A stretch of 52,324 bases of DNA, taken from NCBI GenBank assembly GCA_016872355.1, contig VGZY01000011.1, forward strand, positions 1 through 52,324, in the 5' to 3' direction. Below, one piece after another: positions 8,246 to 16,099 of this stretch (position 1 is its first letter; each line of letters starts with the position of its first letter). The notes under the pieces are model-generated. The model had not been told where the DNA came from and did no database searches. It saw only the letters and a program-made list of their open reading frames with translations. The position numbers and the translations under genes were made by a program. Origin of the DNA: SAR202 cluster bacterium (GTDB lineage Bacteria > Chloroflexota > Dehalococcoidia > Lucifugimonadales > VGZY01).

Positions 8246-8731
8246 GTGCGGATAGAGAATTACACAAAGCGCGGCCGCAGAATCTGGTCCATCTGGTTCT
8301 ACCTCTCGGGGTGGTGGGTCATTGCGATTATGGCCGTGCAGCTCACGTATCTCACCGCCACGCAGGGTCCCCTCTGGGACGCCCTTATTGCGGCCGCGCT
8401 GATGGCCGTTTCCTATGTGGTGGCAGGATGGTTAATCCTCAAGCTCATCGTTAAGCCCTGGCAGAAATGGGACGTGACGTTGCAGGGCGAAGAGCGCCAT
8501 ATGCTCCAGGTGACGGTGCACCCGGCAGCCGGGGACTACGACGTCACCTACAATGGCCTGCCTATACGGAAGGGCAGGAGCCTGAAGGTAGCCTTCGACG
8601 GCGGGGAGCGGATTCAGCTGCCCATACCGGACCTGGCGCAACACAAGTTCTCTATGGTGCTGCGCACCCCGTGGTTCGCCAGCATGAGGCTGTCTCTTGA
8701 GATGGACGGGAAGCGCCTGGCCCAGATCTGA
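8246..8731 (+). CDS. Membrane protein with two N-terminal helices, unknown function
   Basis: The GTG at 8246 gives 161 residues. Two membrane segments (about residues 16-38 and 47-68) are followed by a soluble beta-rich domain of about 90 residues (LQVTVHPAAGDYDVTYNGLPI; GGERIQLPIPD). The layout suggests a membrane-anchored beta-sandwich facing the cytoplasm or cell surface. No known family recognised. It lies divergent to the split gene and 92 nt before the TPGPW pair. Confidence 0.6.
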   Translation: MRIENYTKRGRRIWSIWFYLSGWWVIAIMAVQLTYLTATQGPLWDALIAAALMAVSYVVAGWLILKLIVKPWQKWDVTLQGEERHMLQVTVHPAAGDYDVTYNGLPIRKGRSLKVAFDGGERIQLPIPDLAQHKFSMVLRTPWFASMRLSLEMDGKRLAQI

Positions 8732-8761
8732 TTACGAAAACTTTCATACCGCAATGCGGGG

Positions 8762-8770
8762 TGGTATACT
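8762..8770 (+). promoter_or_regulatory. Extended -10 promoter candidate for the TPGPW pair
   Basis: TGG followed by TATACT, 54 nt upstream of the first TPGPW gene; no clear -35. Confidence 0.45.
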
Positions 8771-8823
8771 TCGCAAGGCGATTTTTTGTGGGCAGTCACC
8801 AAACATCCGGAGGATACGATTCG

Positions 8824-9063
8824 ATGTCCCTACCCAATTCCACGCCGGGCCCGTGGGCGATCAACGAGAAGAGCCCGCACAGGATCACCGGCCCCAAGAA
8901 CGAGACGATAGCCACCATATTCGGCGGCAAGCTCGGCATAGATACCCAGCGGTACAACGGTCGGCTAGTCTCGCTCTCCTGGTCCATGTACGACCTCCTC
9001 TCCAGGAAGGCCGCCGGCGGCGATAAGCAGGCCAAGGCCATCATAGACAGCATCAAGAAATAA
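8824..9063 (+). CDS. Small TPGPW-motif protein, copy 1
   Basis: The ATG at 8824 follows CCGGAGG and gives 79 residues. The start, STPGPWAINEKSPHRITGP, and the following TIATIFGGK strand are typical of short proteins common in phage and genomic-island DNA that begin TPGPW and usually end with an ANARLIA helix. Here the helix is diverged (SWSMYDLLSRKAAGGDKQAKAIID). The biochemical role of this group is unknown. The next gene is a paralogue 13 nt downstream. Confidence 0.65.
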   Translation: MSLPNSTPGPWAINEKSPHRITGPKNETIATIFGGKLGIDTQRYNGRLVSLSWSMYDLLSRKAAGGDKQAKAIIDSIKK

Positions 9064-9076
9064 CGGAGCCAATCCT

Positions 9077-9325
9077 TTGAGCAAGTCTCACGTAACCCCC
9101 GGTCCCTGGAAGCTTGAGGGCAAGAACCCAATACGGGTAACTGCGGCCAACGCCGGAAACCTGGCCACCATGTTCGGCGGACTGCCGGACGATCCCGAGC
9201 AACTGGCAAACGCCAGGCTCGCAGCGAATGCCTCAGTCATGTTCGAGTACGTAGAAAAGCTGGCCGCCGCCGGCGACCCCGAGGCCAAGGCCATCGTCGA
9301 CCGGTTCAACGCTCCAGTACCCTGA
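9077..9325 (+). CDS. Small TPGPW-motif protein, copy 2
   Basis: The TTG start gives 82 residues, preceded by CGGAG. It shares the layout of copy 1: TPGPWKLEGKNPIRVT, then NLATMFGG, then an ANARLAANASVMFEYVEKL helix that matches the classic ANARLIA form better than copy 1, and the same end (GDPEAKAIVDRF). The pair arose by tandem duplication and is likely co-transcribed up to the terminator 24 nt downstream. Function unknown. Confidence 0.65.
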   Translation: MSKSHVTPGPWKLEGKNPIRVTAANAGNLATMFGGLPDDPEQLANARLAANASVMFEYVEKLAAAGDPEAKAIVDRFNAPVP

Positions 9326-9348
9326 TCGGCCGGTCAAAAGCCCTTACT

Positions 9349-9382
9349 AAAGGCGTCCCATTGTCCGGGACGCCTTTGTTTT
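9349..9382 (+). terminator. Rho-independent terminator after the TPGPW pair
   Basis: Stem arms 9349-9359 and 9367-9377 (AAAGGCGTCCC and its exact complement) with a 7-nt loop, followed by GTTTTT. Confidence 0.85.
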
Positions 9383-9498
9383 TACCAGGAAGCGATTAGT
9401 CCAGCCTGACTATCCTCCTCCTCTGTAAGTGCGCCATCCCCGCGTATTTTCGCGATACCGTTTCATCGTGTGCCGTGCTAAGGTATTCCTATGGCTCG

Positions 9499-9513
9499 TT
9501 TACACGTTGTAAA
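9499..9513. promoter_or_regulatory. Short palindrome upstream of the flippase operon
   Basis: TTTACA and TGTAAA separated by CGT form a perfect 15-bp dyad 36 nt upstream of the TTG start at 9549. The position fits an operator for a dimeric regulator, but no regulator is nearby. Confidence 0.35.
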
Positions 9514-9548
9514 TAGGGCACAAACAACGGCGACCCCGAGGAAGCGAA

Positions 9549-10619
9549 TTGAACGGCGGCAAGAAATTATGGGTCGGGTTCGGGCTTAGCGCCCTCTTCC
9601 TGGCCCTATTCCTCTTTACCCTTGACCTTGAACACCTACTTAACGCCCTCGCGGACGCTAACTACTGGTATGTCATCCCCGGCATAGCCCTCTACCTTGT
9701 CGCGGTAGGTTTCCGAACGCTTCGCTGGCAGTGGCTCCTGCGCCACATCAAGCCCATACCGGTGGCCCGCCTCTTCCCCGTCGTCGTCGTCGGGTACATG
9801 GCCAACAACCTGCTCCCGATGCGCCTAGGCGAGCTGGTGAGATCGTACTACGTTGGAGAGCGCGAGCAGGTCAGTCGTACTTCTGCTCTTGTGACTATCT
9901 TCATAGAGCGCCTGCTGGACGCTCTCACCCTGCTGCTCTTCATTTGCACCATCGCCATATTCGTGTCGCTGGACACCGTGATTGAGGTGCTAGCCGCCGA
10001 GCTGAGCATCCCCTGGCCGCTCCTGATCGCGGCCGGCAGCCTCCCCTTCGTAATAGGCTTCGGCGGCCTGATGCTGATCGCCTTTGCGCCGGGCAGCGCC
10101 CGGTCGCTGGCGCGTCTCCTTATTCGCCCTCTGCCCGCGCGTTTCGAAGAGACGGCGATGCACATCGTGGACATGTTTCTCCAGGGGGTTGAGTCCCTGC
10201 GGAAGCCGACCGACATCCTGGTCCTCTTCCTGATGTCGCTCCCGATCTGGATATTCGAGGCCGGGCTGTTCTACATGATCGGCTTCTCTTTCGGCCTGCA
10301 CCACCTGTACGACAGCCAGCTCGAAATGATCGTCGCGATGGTGCTCGTTACCGCCATCGCCAACATCGGCAGCTCAATACCCGCCGCGCCCGGCGGCGTG
10401 GGCCTGTTCGAGATCATCGGCACGTACACCCTCGTCTGGCTGCCTCTGGCAGCGGTGGACAAGGAAGTGGCCGGCGCCTACATTGCGGTTGTTCACGCAT
10501 GCCTGCTCATCCCCATGATCGGCCTGGGCCAGGTCTTCCTCTGGGCGCAGCACGTTTCCCTCAGAAATCTCACCAGGGTCGGCAAGCAGGCGGTTACGGA
10601 AGGAGAAGAGGCAAGATGA
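9549..10619 (+). CDS. Flippase-like / lysylphosphatidylglycerol synthase transmembrane-domain protein
   Basis: The TTG start follows GAGGAAG. The 356-residue protein has about eight membrane helices and the signature NNLLPMRLGELVRSY with a downstream IERLLDALTLL helix, typical of the LPG-synthase transmembrane (UPF0104) family, including AglD2-like proteins that help move lipid-linked sugars. A second signature, NIGSSIPAAPGGVGLFE, is near residue 280. Its stop overlaps the start of the FAD oxidoreductase by 4 nt (ATGA), so the two are coupled and likely serve the same envelope glycan or lipid pathway. No glycosyltransferase is present in the window. Confidence 0.85.
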   Translation: MNGGKKLWVGFGLSALFLALFLFTLDLEHLLNALADANYWYVIPGIALYLVAVGFRTLRWQWLLRHIKPIPVARLFPVVVVGYMANNLLPMRLGELVRSYYVGEREQVSRTSALVTIFIERLLDALTLLLFICTIAIFVSLDTVIEVLAAELSIPWPLLIAAGSLPFVIGFGGLMLIAFAPGSARSLARLLIRPLPARFEETAMHIVDMFLQGVESLRKPTDILVLFLMSLPIWIFEAGLFYMIGFSFGLHHLYDSQLEMIVAMVLVTAIANIGSSIPAAPGGVGLFEIIGTYTLVWLPLAAVDKEVAGAYIAVVHACLLIPMIGLGQVFLWAQHVSLRNLTRVGKQAVTEGEEAR

Positions 10620-11989
10620 GAGTCGGCATCATCGGCGCCGGGGCGACGGGCCTGACGGTGGCGTACCGGCTGGCGCAGCAGGGCCACGACGTTGTGGTAT
10701 ACGAGCGCGCCCCATTCATCGGCGGGCAGGCCTCGACTTTCGACGTTGCAGGCGCGCGCCTGGAGCGCGGGTACCACCACCTCTTCACGAATGACACCGA
10801 TATCATCGACCTCATGGGAGAGATCGGCATCGGCCATCAGATGAAGTGGTTCCCCTCTAAGGTGGGCACTCTGTATGACGGGAAGATCTACAACTTCGTC
10901 ACGCCGATAGACCTTCTGAAGTTCAAGCCGCTCAAGCTCCAGAACCGCATCAAGCTGGGACTCGTCACCCTCAAGCTGCGCCGGCAGAAGGACTGGCGCA
11001 AGCTGGAGGGCGTTACCGCGGACGAGTGGCTCCGCAAGAACGCGGGGAAGAATATTTACGACGTATTCTGGGGTCCTATGCTCCGCGGCAAGTTTGGCGA
11101 GGACTTCTACAACCAGATCGGCATGGCGTGGATATGGGGTAAGATCAACACGCGTTTCGCATCGCGCGGCAAAGGCATGTCCAAGGAGATGCTGGGATAC
11201 CCCATCGGCAGCTTCGGCGAGATATTCGACGTGCTAGCCGACAAGATCAAAACGCTCGGCGGCGAGATACACATCAACCACGCTGTAAACCGCGTCATAG
11301 TTGAGAACGGGCGCGCTACGGGCCTTGAAATCTCCCCTGAAGGGCGCGGCGACAGCTTCACGGAGAAGTCCGATGCCGTAGTCTCGACGACTCAGAACTA
11401 CATATTCCAGAAGCTGGCGCCGGAGCTTCCCGAGGACTACCGCGCAAAGCTGGACAGCGTCAAATACCTGGCCGCCGTGCTTCTCATCATGGTCCTCGAC
11501 CGCCCGCTCTCGAAGGTGTACTGGCTGAACGTTTCAGACCGGTCAATCCCATTCGTGGGCGTCATTGAGCAGACGAACATGATCAATCCCAAGCACTACA
11601 GCGGCAAGCACATCGTGTACCTGACCAACTACGTCACCCGCGAGCACCCGGTTTACAAAATGACGCACGAGGAGCTGCTTACCTTCTACTTGCCTCATCT
11701 CAAGAAGATCAACCCCGGCTTCAACGCATCGTGGATAGAGACCAGCTACCACCAGGCGGTTAACGCCGCGCAGCCCATCATCGGCGTAAACTACTCGCAG
11801 CGCCTGCCGGACAACCGCACGCCCATAGCAGGTCTGTACCTTGCCAACACGACGCAGGTATACCCGGAGGACCGGGGCACCAACTACAGCGTACGCATGG
11901 GAAACAAAGTGGCGAAGATGGTTATGGAGGACGGCACAGTCGCAGATGGTGGCAAAGTGCAGGTCGGCGCGGAAAAGCAGTCGGCCTAA
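10616..11989 (+). CDS. FAD-dependent oxidoreductase (amine oxidase/desaturase/UGM-like)
   Basis: 457 residues from the ATG overlapping the previous stop, with a GGAGAAGAGG ribosome site. The N-terminus has the FAD dinucleotide fold (GIIGAGATGLTVAYRL then E30-type acidic end) and RGYHHLFTND for flavin contacts. The region LRGKFGEDFYNQIGMAWIWGKINTRFASRGK resembles proteins in polysaccharide clusters annotated as protoporphyrinogen oxidase-like or UDP-galactopyranose mutase-like. The substrate cannot be deduced; coupling to the flippase-like gene suggests a sugar or polyprenyl lipid. Its stop overlaps the end of the PIN toxin gene by 4 nt, tail to tail. Confidence 0.82.
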   Translation: MRVGIIGAGATGLTVAYRLAQQGHDVVVYERAPFIGGQASTFDVAGARLERGYHHLFTNDTDIIDLMGEIGIGHQMKWFPSKVGTLYDGKIYNFVTPIDLLKFKPLKLQNRIKLGLVTLKLRRQKDWRKLEGVTADEWLRKNAGKNIYDVFWGPMLRGKFGEDFYNQIGMAWIWGKINTRFASRGKGMSKEMLGYPIGSFGEIFDVLADKIKTLGGEIHINHAVNRVIVENGRATGLEISPEGRGDSFTEKSDAVVSTTQNYIFQKLAPELPEDYRAKLDSVKYLAAVLLIMVLDRPLSKVYWLNVSDRSIPFVGVIEQTNMINPKHYSGKHIVYLTNYVTREHPVYKMTHEELLTFYLPHLKKINPGFNASWIETSYHQAVNAAQPIIGVNYSQRLPDNRTPIAGLYLANTTQVYPEDRGTNYSVRMGNKVAKMVMEDGTVADGGKVQVGAEKQSA

Positions 11990-12429
11990 GTCTCGATAAT
12001 ACGCCGCCATTCGTTGAATCTCGACGGCTCCAGCCGCTCCAGACCGGGAATCCTGTCGAAGCCGGTGTCCGCAGAGACTATCCTCCTGGCGCCCAAGCGC
12101 TTAATTACCGCCGCGTGCAGCAGGTCGCGCGACTGAACATCCGGCAACGTGTCTGCCAATTCGGCGGCCAATTGCACGTCCCGGTAATGTACCGGCTCCA
12201 CCCGCCCCTCCATCAGGTCTGCAAACGCGGCCATTACCTGGCGGCCTTGAGCCCACCTGCGCAAGGACATAGCTCTGTGCATGATCTCTTGAAAGACCTC
12301 TACGTCCGTTACGAAGGACGCCGGGTGCTCGGCGGCGAGAAGTAGAATCAGCCTGCACGGCTCTTTCAAAGGGTGTTCGCCGCCGGCCGCGTATAGAGGT
12401 ATGTTGGTATCAAGGAAGACCAGGGTCAT
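11986..12429 (-). CDS. PIN-domain toxin, VapC-like
   Basis: A 147-residue ribonuclease of the PIN fold. The acidic residues of the metal site are in place: D7 (FLDTN), E44 (TDVEVFQE), D102 (SRDLLHAAV) and D121 (SADTGFD). VapC toxins cut tRNA or rRNA when freed from their antitoxin. The gene overlaps the end of its antitoxin by 20 nt, the usual arrangement, and runs tail to tail into the FAD oxidoreductase. Confidence 0.85.
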   Translation of the reverse strand: MTLVFLDTNIPLYAAGGEHPLKEPCRLILLLAAEHPASFVTDVEVFQEIMHRAMSLRRWAQGRQVMAAFADLMEGRVEPVHYRDVQLAAELADTLPDVQSRDLLHAAVIKRLGARRIVSADTGFDRIPGLERLEPSRFNEWRRIIET

Positions 12430-12661
12430 GAGCAGCGGCGAGCTCCTTGCTGAGGGTTTCCGGGTCCGGCAAGTCTTCGAGATTCATCTCACCCAACTCA
12501 AACGCCGCTCGCAGCCTGCGAGCTTTGAGAGAGTCCTCATAAGCCCGGTCTATTAACTGCCGTACGAGGTCTGATGCCGGTGTGCCGTGTTCTTCGGCCA
12601 GGACCTTGAGTCGCCGACGATGCTCGACGTCAAGCCTGACTTCAAGTCGTTCAGTAGCCAT
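12410..12661 (-). CDS. Ribbon-helix-helix antitoxin partner of the PIN toxin
   Basis: An 83-residue protein preceded by GAGGAGG. The N-terminus (TERLEVRLDVEHRRRLKVLAEEHG, then ASDLVRQLIDRAY) has the strand-helix-helix pattern of a CopG/VapB-like DNA-binding dimer, and the acidic tail (LGEMNLEDLPDPETL) is suited to cover the toxin. It should repress its own promoter through the dyad at 12683-12706. Predicted from pattern and context. Confidence 0.8.
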   Translation of the reverse strand: MATERLEVRLDVEHRRRLKVLAEEHGTPASDLVRQLIDRAYEDSLKARRLRAAFELGEMNLEDLPDPETLSKELAAAHDPGLP

Positions 12662-12680
12662 GAGAGGGCCTCCTCACAAC

Positions 12681-12720
12681 ATTGTACGGCAAAACTATGC
12701 CGTACACCAACGTCCGTACA
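12681..12720 (-). promoter_or_regulatory. Promoter and operator of the toxin-antitoxin pair
   Basis: Read leftwards: TTGGTG, an 18-nt spacer, then TACAAT at 12681-12686 as -10. A perfect dyad, TGTACGGC (12683-12690) and GCCGTACA (12699-12706), overlaps the -10 and spacer, and a third half site TCCGTACA lies at 12713-12720. This is the expected design for self-repression by a ribbon-helix-helix antitoxin. Confidence 0.65.
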
Positions 12721-12799
12721 CCACCCAGCAGCACCACCCATTCTAATTGTCGTTCCTAATCGGCATAATAGTCCCCACACTAATGGGGAGATTGCTCCT

Positions 12800-13114
12800 A
12801 TGCTTCACATGGTCATCGCCACGCACGGGCCGGAGACATGCTCGTACGCTTCAGAGAAGATACGCATACTCGCCATTGAAAGCGCCAAGCGCGTCGACGA
12901 GAGTGCCAGGGCCAAGGGCTGCAAGATCGTAGGCGCCTGGTCCAGCCGCGCCAACCACTCCCTTTACGTGGTCATCGACGGCCCCAACGCTCACGTCGTG
13001 GAACAACTACTCTTCGACCTGCGCTTCCACGAATGGCAGAGCACTACAATCCAGCCGGTATTCGATATGTCCGAGGCCGCGGGCGGGCTAGGAAACTACA
13101 ACGTCCTGGGGTAG
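12800..13114 (+). CDS. Small DUF3303/GYD-like protein
   Basis: 104 residues from ATG 12800, preceded by GGGGAG. The sequence alternates strands and helices (HMVIATHGPETC, then an ESAKRVDESARAKG helix, KIVGAWSSRANHSLYVVIDGP, VVEQLLFDLRF, TTIQPVFDM), a pattern close to ferredoxin-like alpha/beta-barrel proteins of the GYD or DUF3303 type. Such proteins are often of unknown function. Its promoter region is shared divergently with the toxin-antitoxin operon. Family assignment is tentative. Confidence 0.55.
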   Translation: MLHMVIATHGPETCSYASEKIRILAIESAKRVDESARAKGCKIVGAWSSRANHSLYVVIDGPNAHVVEQLLFDLRFHEWQSTTIQPVFDMSEAAGGLGNYNVLG

Positions 13115-13187
13115 GTCCGTGGGTTAGCTCGGATGAATCTAAGACGGCCCTTACTGGTGGGGCTGCCTGAGGCGGAATGCGCAGCAC

Positions 13188-15354
13188 CTAAACACTGCGT
13201 TGTCCTTTTGCCACGATCAGGGATTGGGCCAACCGGCCGCTCCAATGGAAGTGCAACTCGTGACGGGCCCGGGTGCACCCGAGATAGAGCAGGCGTGTGT
13301 CAAATTCTTCGTCCAAGTAATTACTGTCATTCACTCCTGCAAGAATGACCGCATCAAATTCCAGACCCTTTGCCACGATGACAGGCCCTACGACGACCTT
13401 AGAACGCATAGGTTCGCCGGATTCAAGGGTGGTCACATCCTCTACCCCACAAGCTGTCAGCCCTTTTGCGATAACTCCCCGATCCCGGGCCCACCTGTGA
13501 AGGACTGCAACCGTCACATCCCGACCGGGCCGAAGAGACTGGACTTGTTTGGCTATCGCTGAAATCATGGCCTCATTGTTCGGGGCCATCACAAACGTCG
13601 GCGCCAAGCCTTCGCGGTGATAGGCCTCCGGCGGATTGCTAGACCCTCCAGGTAGCTGCCTGAGGATGCGATTAGCGAATCTTGTTATTTGTGCAGTGCT
13701 TCTGTAACTGACGGGACTCTCATACTGAACGTACTCCGTTCTCTGGAAGAGGGTCGTTATTTCCCGCCACTGTTTAATGCCACGATGCGGAAACAATGAT
13801 TGCCGGATGTCCCCCATGATCGTAAACGACCCATTGGAGGAATCCTGCTTGAGCAGCAGTATCTCCATCGGCGACACATCCTGAGCCTCGTCCACAACTA
13901 TGTGTTGGAACCCCTGCTTGGGGTGTAGATTCAGGAGCCGATCCAAGTACAGTAGTGCAGGTAGATCTGTGGAGTTGAACGGTTCCGCGTCATTTCCGAT
14001 ACTCATTGCAAGCGCCGCCGCCAAATCGCTGTCCACGCTTTCCCGGCCAAGACTAATCAGTCTTCCGGTATTCTTTAGAAATCGACGGTATTCCTGCGCA
14101 AATCTGAGTTGTGGCCAGAAGGAAGCAATTGCGTTTTCAACTATTGGAGCCAGATCGATTCCGGTCCTCCCTAGCCCTGCTCGTTTCTGAAGCGCGTTGA
14201 CTGCATCATTCGCAAAAACGCGACGCGCACTATTCCACGGCCGATTTAAGGCTTCGCGGGCCAATTGAATAACATCCGCCTTTGGCAGAACTACTTTACG
14301 GTTCAACTCGGTGGTGGGGGCCAAAATGCTGGTGGCACCCTGCAAGACGTCTCTTTTCCGTTCATCAACGAAGCGCTCGAGCAACTCGGCCATGGCACGC
14401 GAACCTTTGTAGAGTTCGGCCCTTTCCTCCAATTGAGTCGGTTTTCGGTTCCTTGTCACCAAGCCATGAATGTGTCTGTCAGTCTGTGCAATAACCGTGC
14501 TCTCGGAGAGCCTGCTCTCCATCCAATCACGCAAAGTCATCTGCCTAATATTCCTGTGGCCCAGAGAGGGCAACAGATTGGTGACGTATTTCAGGAAGGC
14601 AACAGTCGGCCCAAACATAATGACATTTTGGGCCTCGGGCCGCGCGTTCTTGCCAATCTCGCTGTGGGGGGGAGAGCAGGTAGGCTATCCTATGCAAGCC
14701 CACCACGCTCTTTCCACTCCCAGCGGCCCCTTGGAGCACGACGACAGGCGTGTCTCCCGCTGATATATGCTCGTATTGGGCTGGCTGAATCGTTCTGACG
14801 ACATCGGTTAGTTCTGAGCCACCAATGCCACTAAGAGCTACCTCAATAGATGACGGCGGGGTCTTGCTTTCGATCGCCTGCGTCAACGTTGGAGGCATCA
14901 GCCGGAAAGGTCTATCACCGAGGTCAGCTTTGATCGTTCGATTTGGAACTGTCTTCTTAGTTCAACGGCCCCGCCATGGTACCCGTTGGGACTTTGATAA
15001 CCTTCAGCGCCTTCCTTGTGCCATAGAGCCGCAACCGGCGCCGTCCAACTGTGCACCTCATTAAGAATGCCAAACTTGCCAATGTAGAACCTCCCCGGCG
15101 CTTCGCGCCCATTCTCACGGAAATCTACACGTCCATGAAACGGAGCAGGTCGCGCCATCTGCAACTCAAGCAAGGCCTTGTCGTTGAGGGACTGTATGCC
15201 CCGCGCGCCCTGCACATACGCAGCGTGAGCGGGGGTGCGGGCATATATCTGCCCCCACAGTTCTGTCTATGTGTTCTATAGTGCGTTGCAGCTTCCGCCT
15301 TTCCTCTTCGACTTCATGCTCCGGCACTGAGGTCACGGTTACGCCGCGCGCCAT
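13188..15354 (-). pseudogene. HelD-like UvrD-family helicase, broken by three frameshifts
   Basis: Reassembled from four frames read leftwards from ATG 15354. The N-terminal coiled-coil (EHEVEEERRKLQR) is followed by FHGRVDF, YIGKFGI and the WTAPVAALW segment typical of HelD-like proteins, Walker A GAAGSGKS, DEAQD, GDIRQSLFP, YRSTAQITRF, KGLEFD and YLGCTRARHE near the end. HelD releases stalled RNA polymerase. Breaks: one extra base in a G5 run (coding strand, 15252-15256), one missing base near an A3 run (14929-14931), and one extra C in a C7 run (14666-14672). Base composition is lower in GC than its neighbours, suggesting transfer. Probably a pseudogene if the bases are correct. Confidence 0.8.
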
Positions 15355-15481
15355 GAATCGCCTCCTTGCTGACCACATACAGACCGATTGAAAACGATGC
15401 AGTTAACATATGGCGAGCATTTTAGTTTCTAGTTTACGAAATTTGCAAGATTCTCGTACGACGGTTGAACATTACATTCGA

Positions 15482-15510
15482 TTGTTGGTGCAATTCGCTT
15501 GTGCTATCAT
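15482..15510 (+). promoter_or_regulatory. Promoter of the NuoEFG-like operon
   Basis: TTGTTG (15482-15487), a 17-nt spacer, then TATCAT (15505-15510), which is also preceded by TGC as an extended -10. It is 35 nt upstream of the first gene, in an AT-rich divergent gap (15355-15545) shared with the helicase relic. Confidence 0.55.
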
Positions 15511-15545
15511 TGTGATAATTTTAGCAAGCGACAGAGGCCAGGCCT

Positions 15546-16046
15546 TTGACCGTAGCAAATACCTCCAACGAAGCCCTCAGGGAACGCATTCAGAAGGCGA
15601 TCACGCACCAGAAGCGGCCTACCGTAACAGTTCTCTCCTCCCTGCTGGCGGTCCAGGATGAGATAGGCTACATCCCCGACGTTGCGATCGAAGAGGTCGC
15701 GAAGTTCACCGACACCACGCTGAACGACGTTTGGGGCGTTGCCTCGTTCTACAAGAACTTCCGGTTCACCCCTCCTTCCGCGCACACCGTAGAGGTGTGC
15801 TGGGGCCCCACGTGTCACCTGGTGGGCGCGACGAAGGTCATGACGGAGCTCATGGGTCACCTGGGGCTCAAAGACGAGGGCGACACGGCCGACAAGAAAT
15901 TGACGCTGCGGTTTAACACCTGCCTGGGCGCCTGCTCTCAGGCGCCGGTAATTTCCGTTGACCACCACCTCTGGGGCAAAGTGACCCCGGAGAGGGCGTG
16001 CAAGCTCGCAGACAAGGCCCGCGAGAGCGGCCCTAAACATCATTAA
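15546..16046 (+). CDS. NuoE-like [2Fe-2S] subunit of an NADH-linked complex
   Basis: 166 residues from TTG 15546. Helical N-terminus, then a thioredoxin-like [2Fe-2S] domain with ligands in CWGPTC and CLGAC. The LSSLLAVQDEIGYIPDVAIEEVAKF and GVASFYKNFRF motifs are characteristic of the NuoE/HoxE/HndA family. These subunits pass electrons between the flavin subunit and other centres. It is the first gene of the operon; the NuoF-like gene follows after 53 nt. The gene symbol is withheld because the complex type is uncertain. Confidence 0.9.
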   Translation: MTVANTSNEALRERIQKAITHQKRPTVTVLSSLLAVQDEIGYIPDVAIEEVAKFTDTTLNDVWGVASFYKNFRFTPPSAHTVEVCWGPTCHLVGATKVMTELMGHLGLKDEGDTADKKLTLRFNTCLGACSQAPVISVDHHLWGKVTPERACKLADKARESGPKHH

Positions 16047-16099
16047 ACAGCCAGAACCCCCTCTGTAGCCTCCCCGCGCGGGAGACGGGGTGGAGAAGT

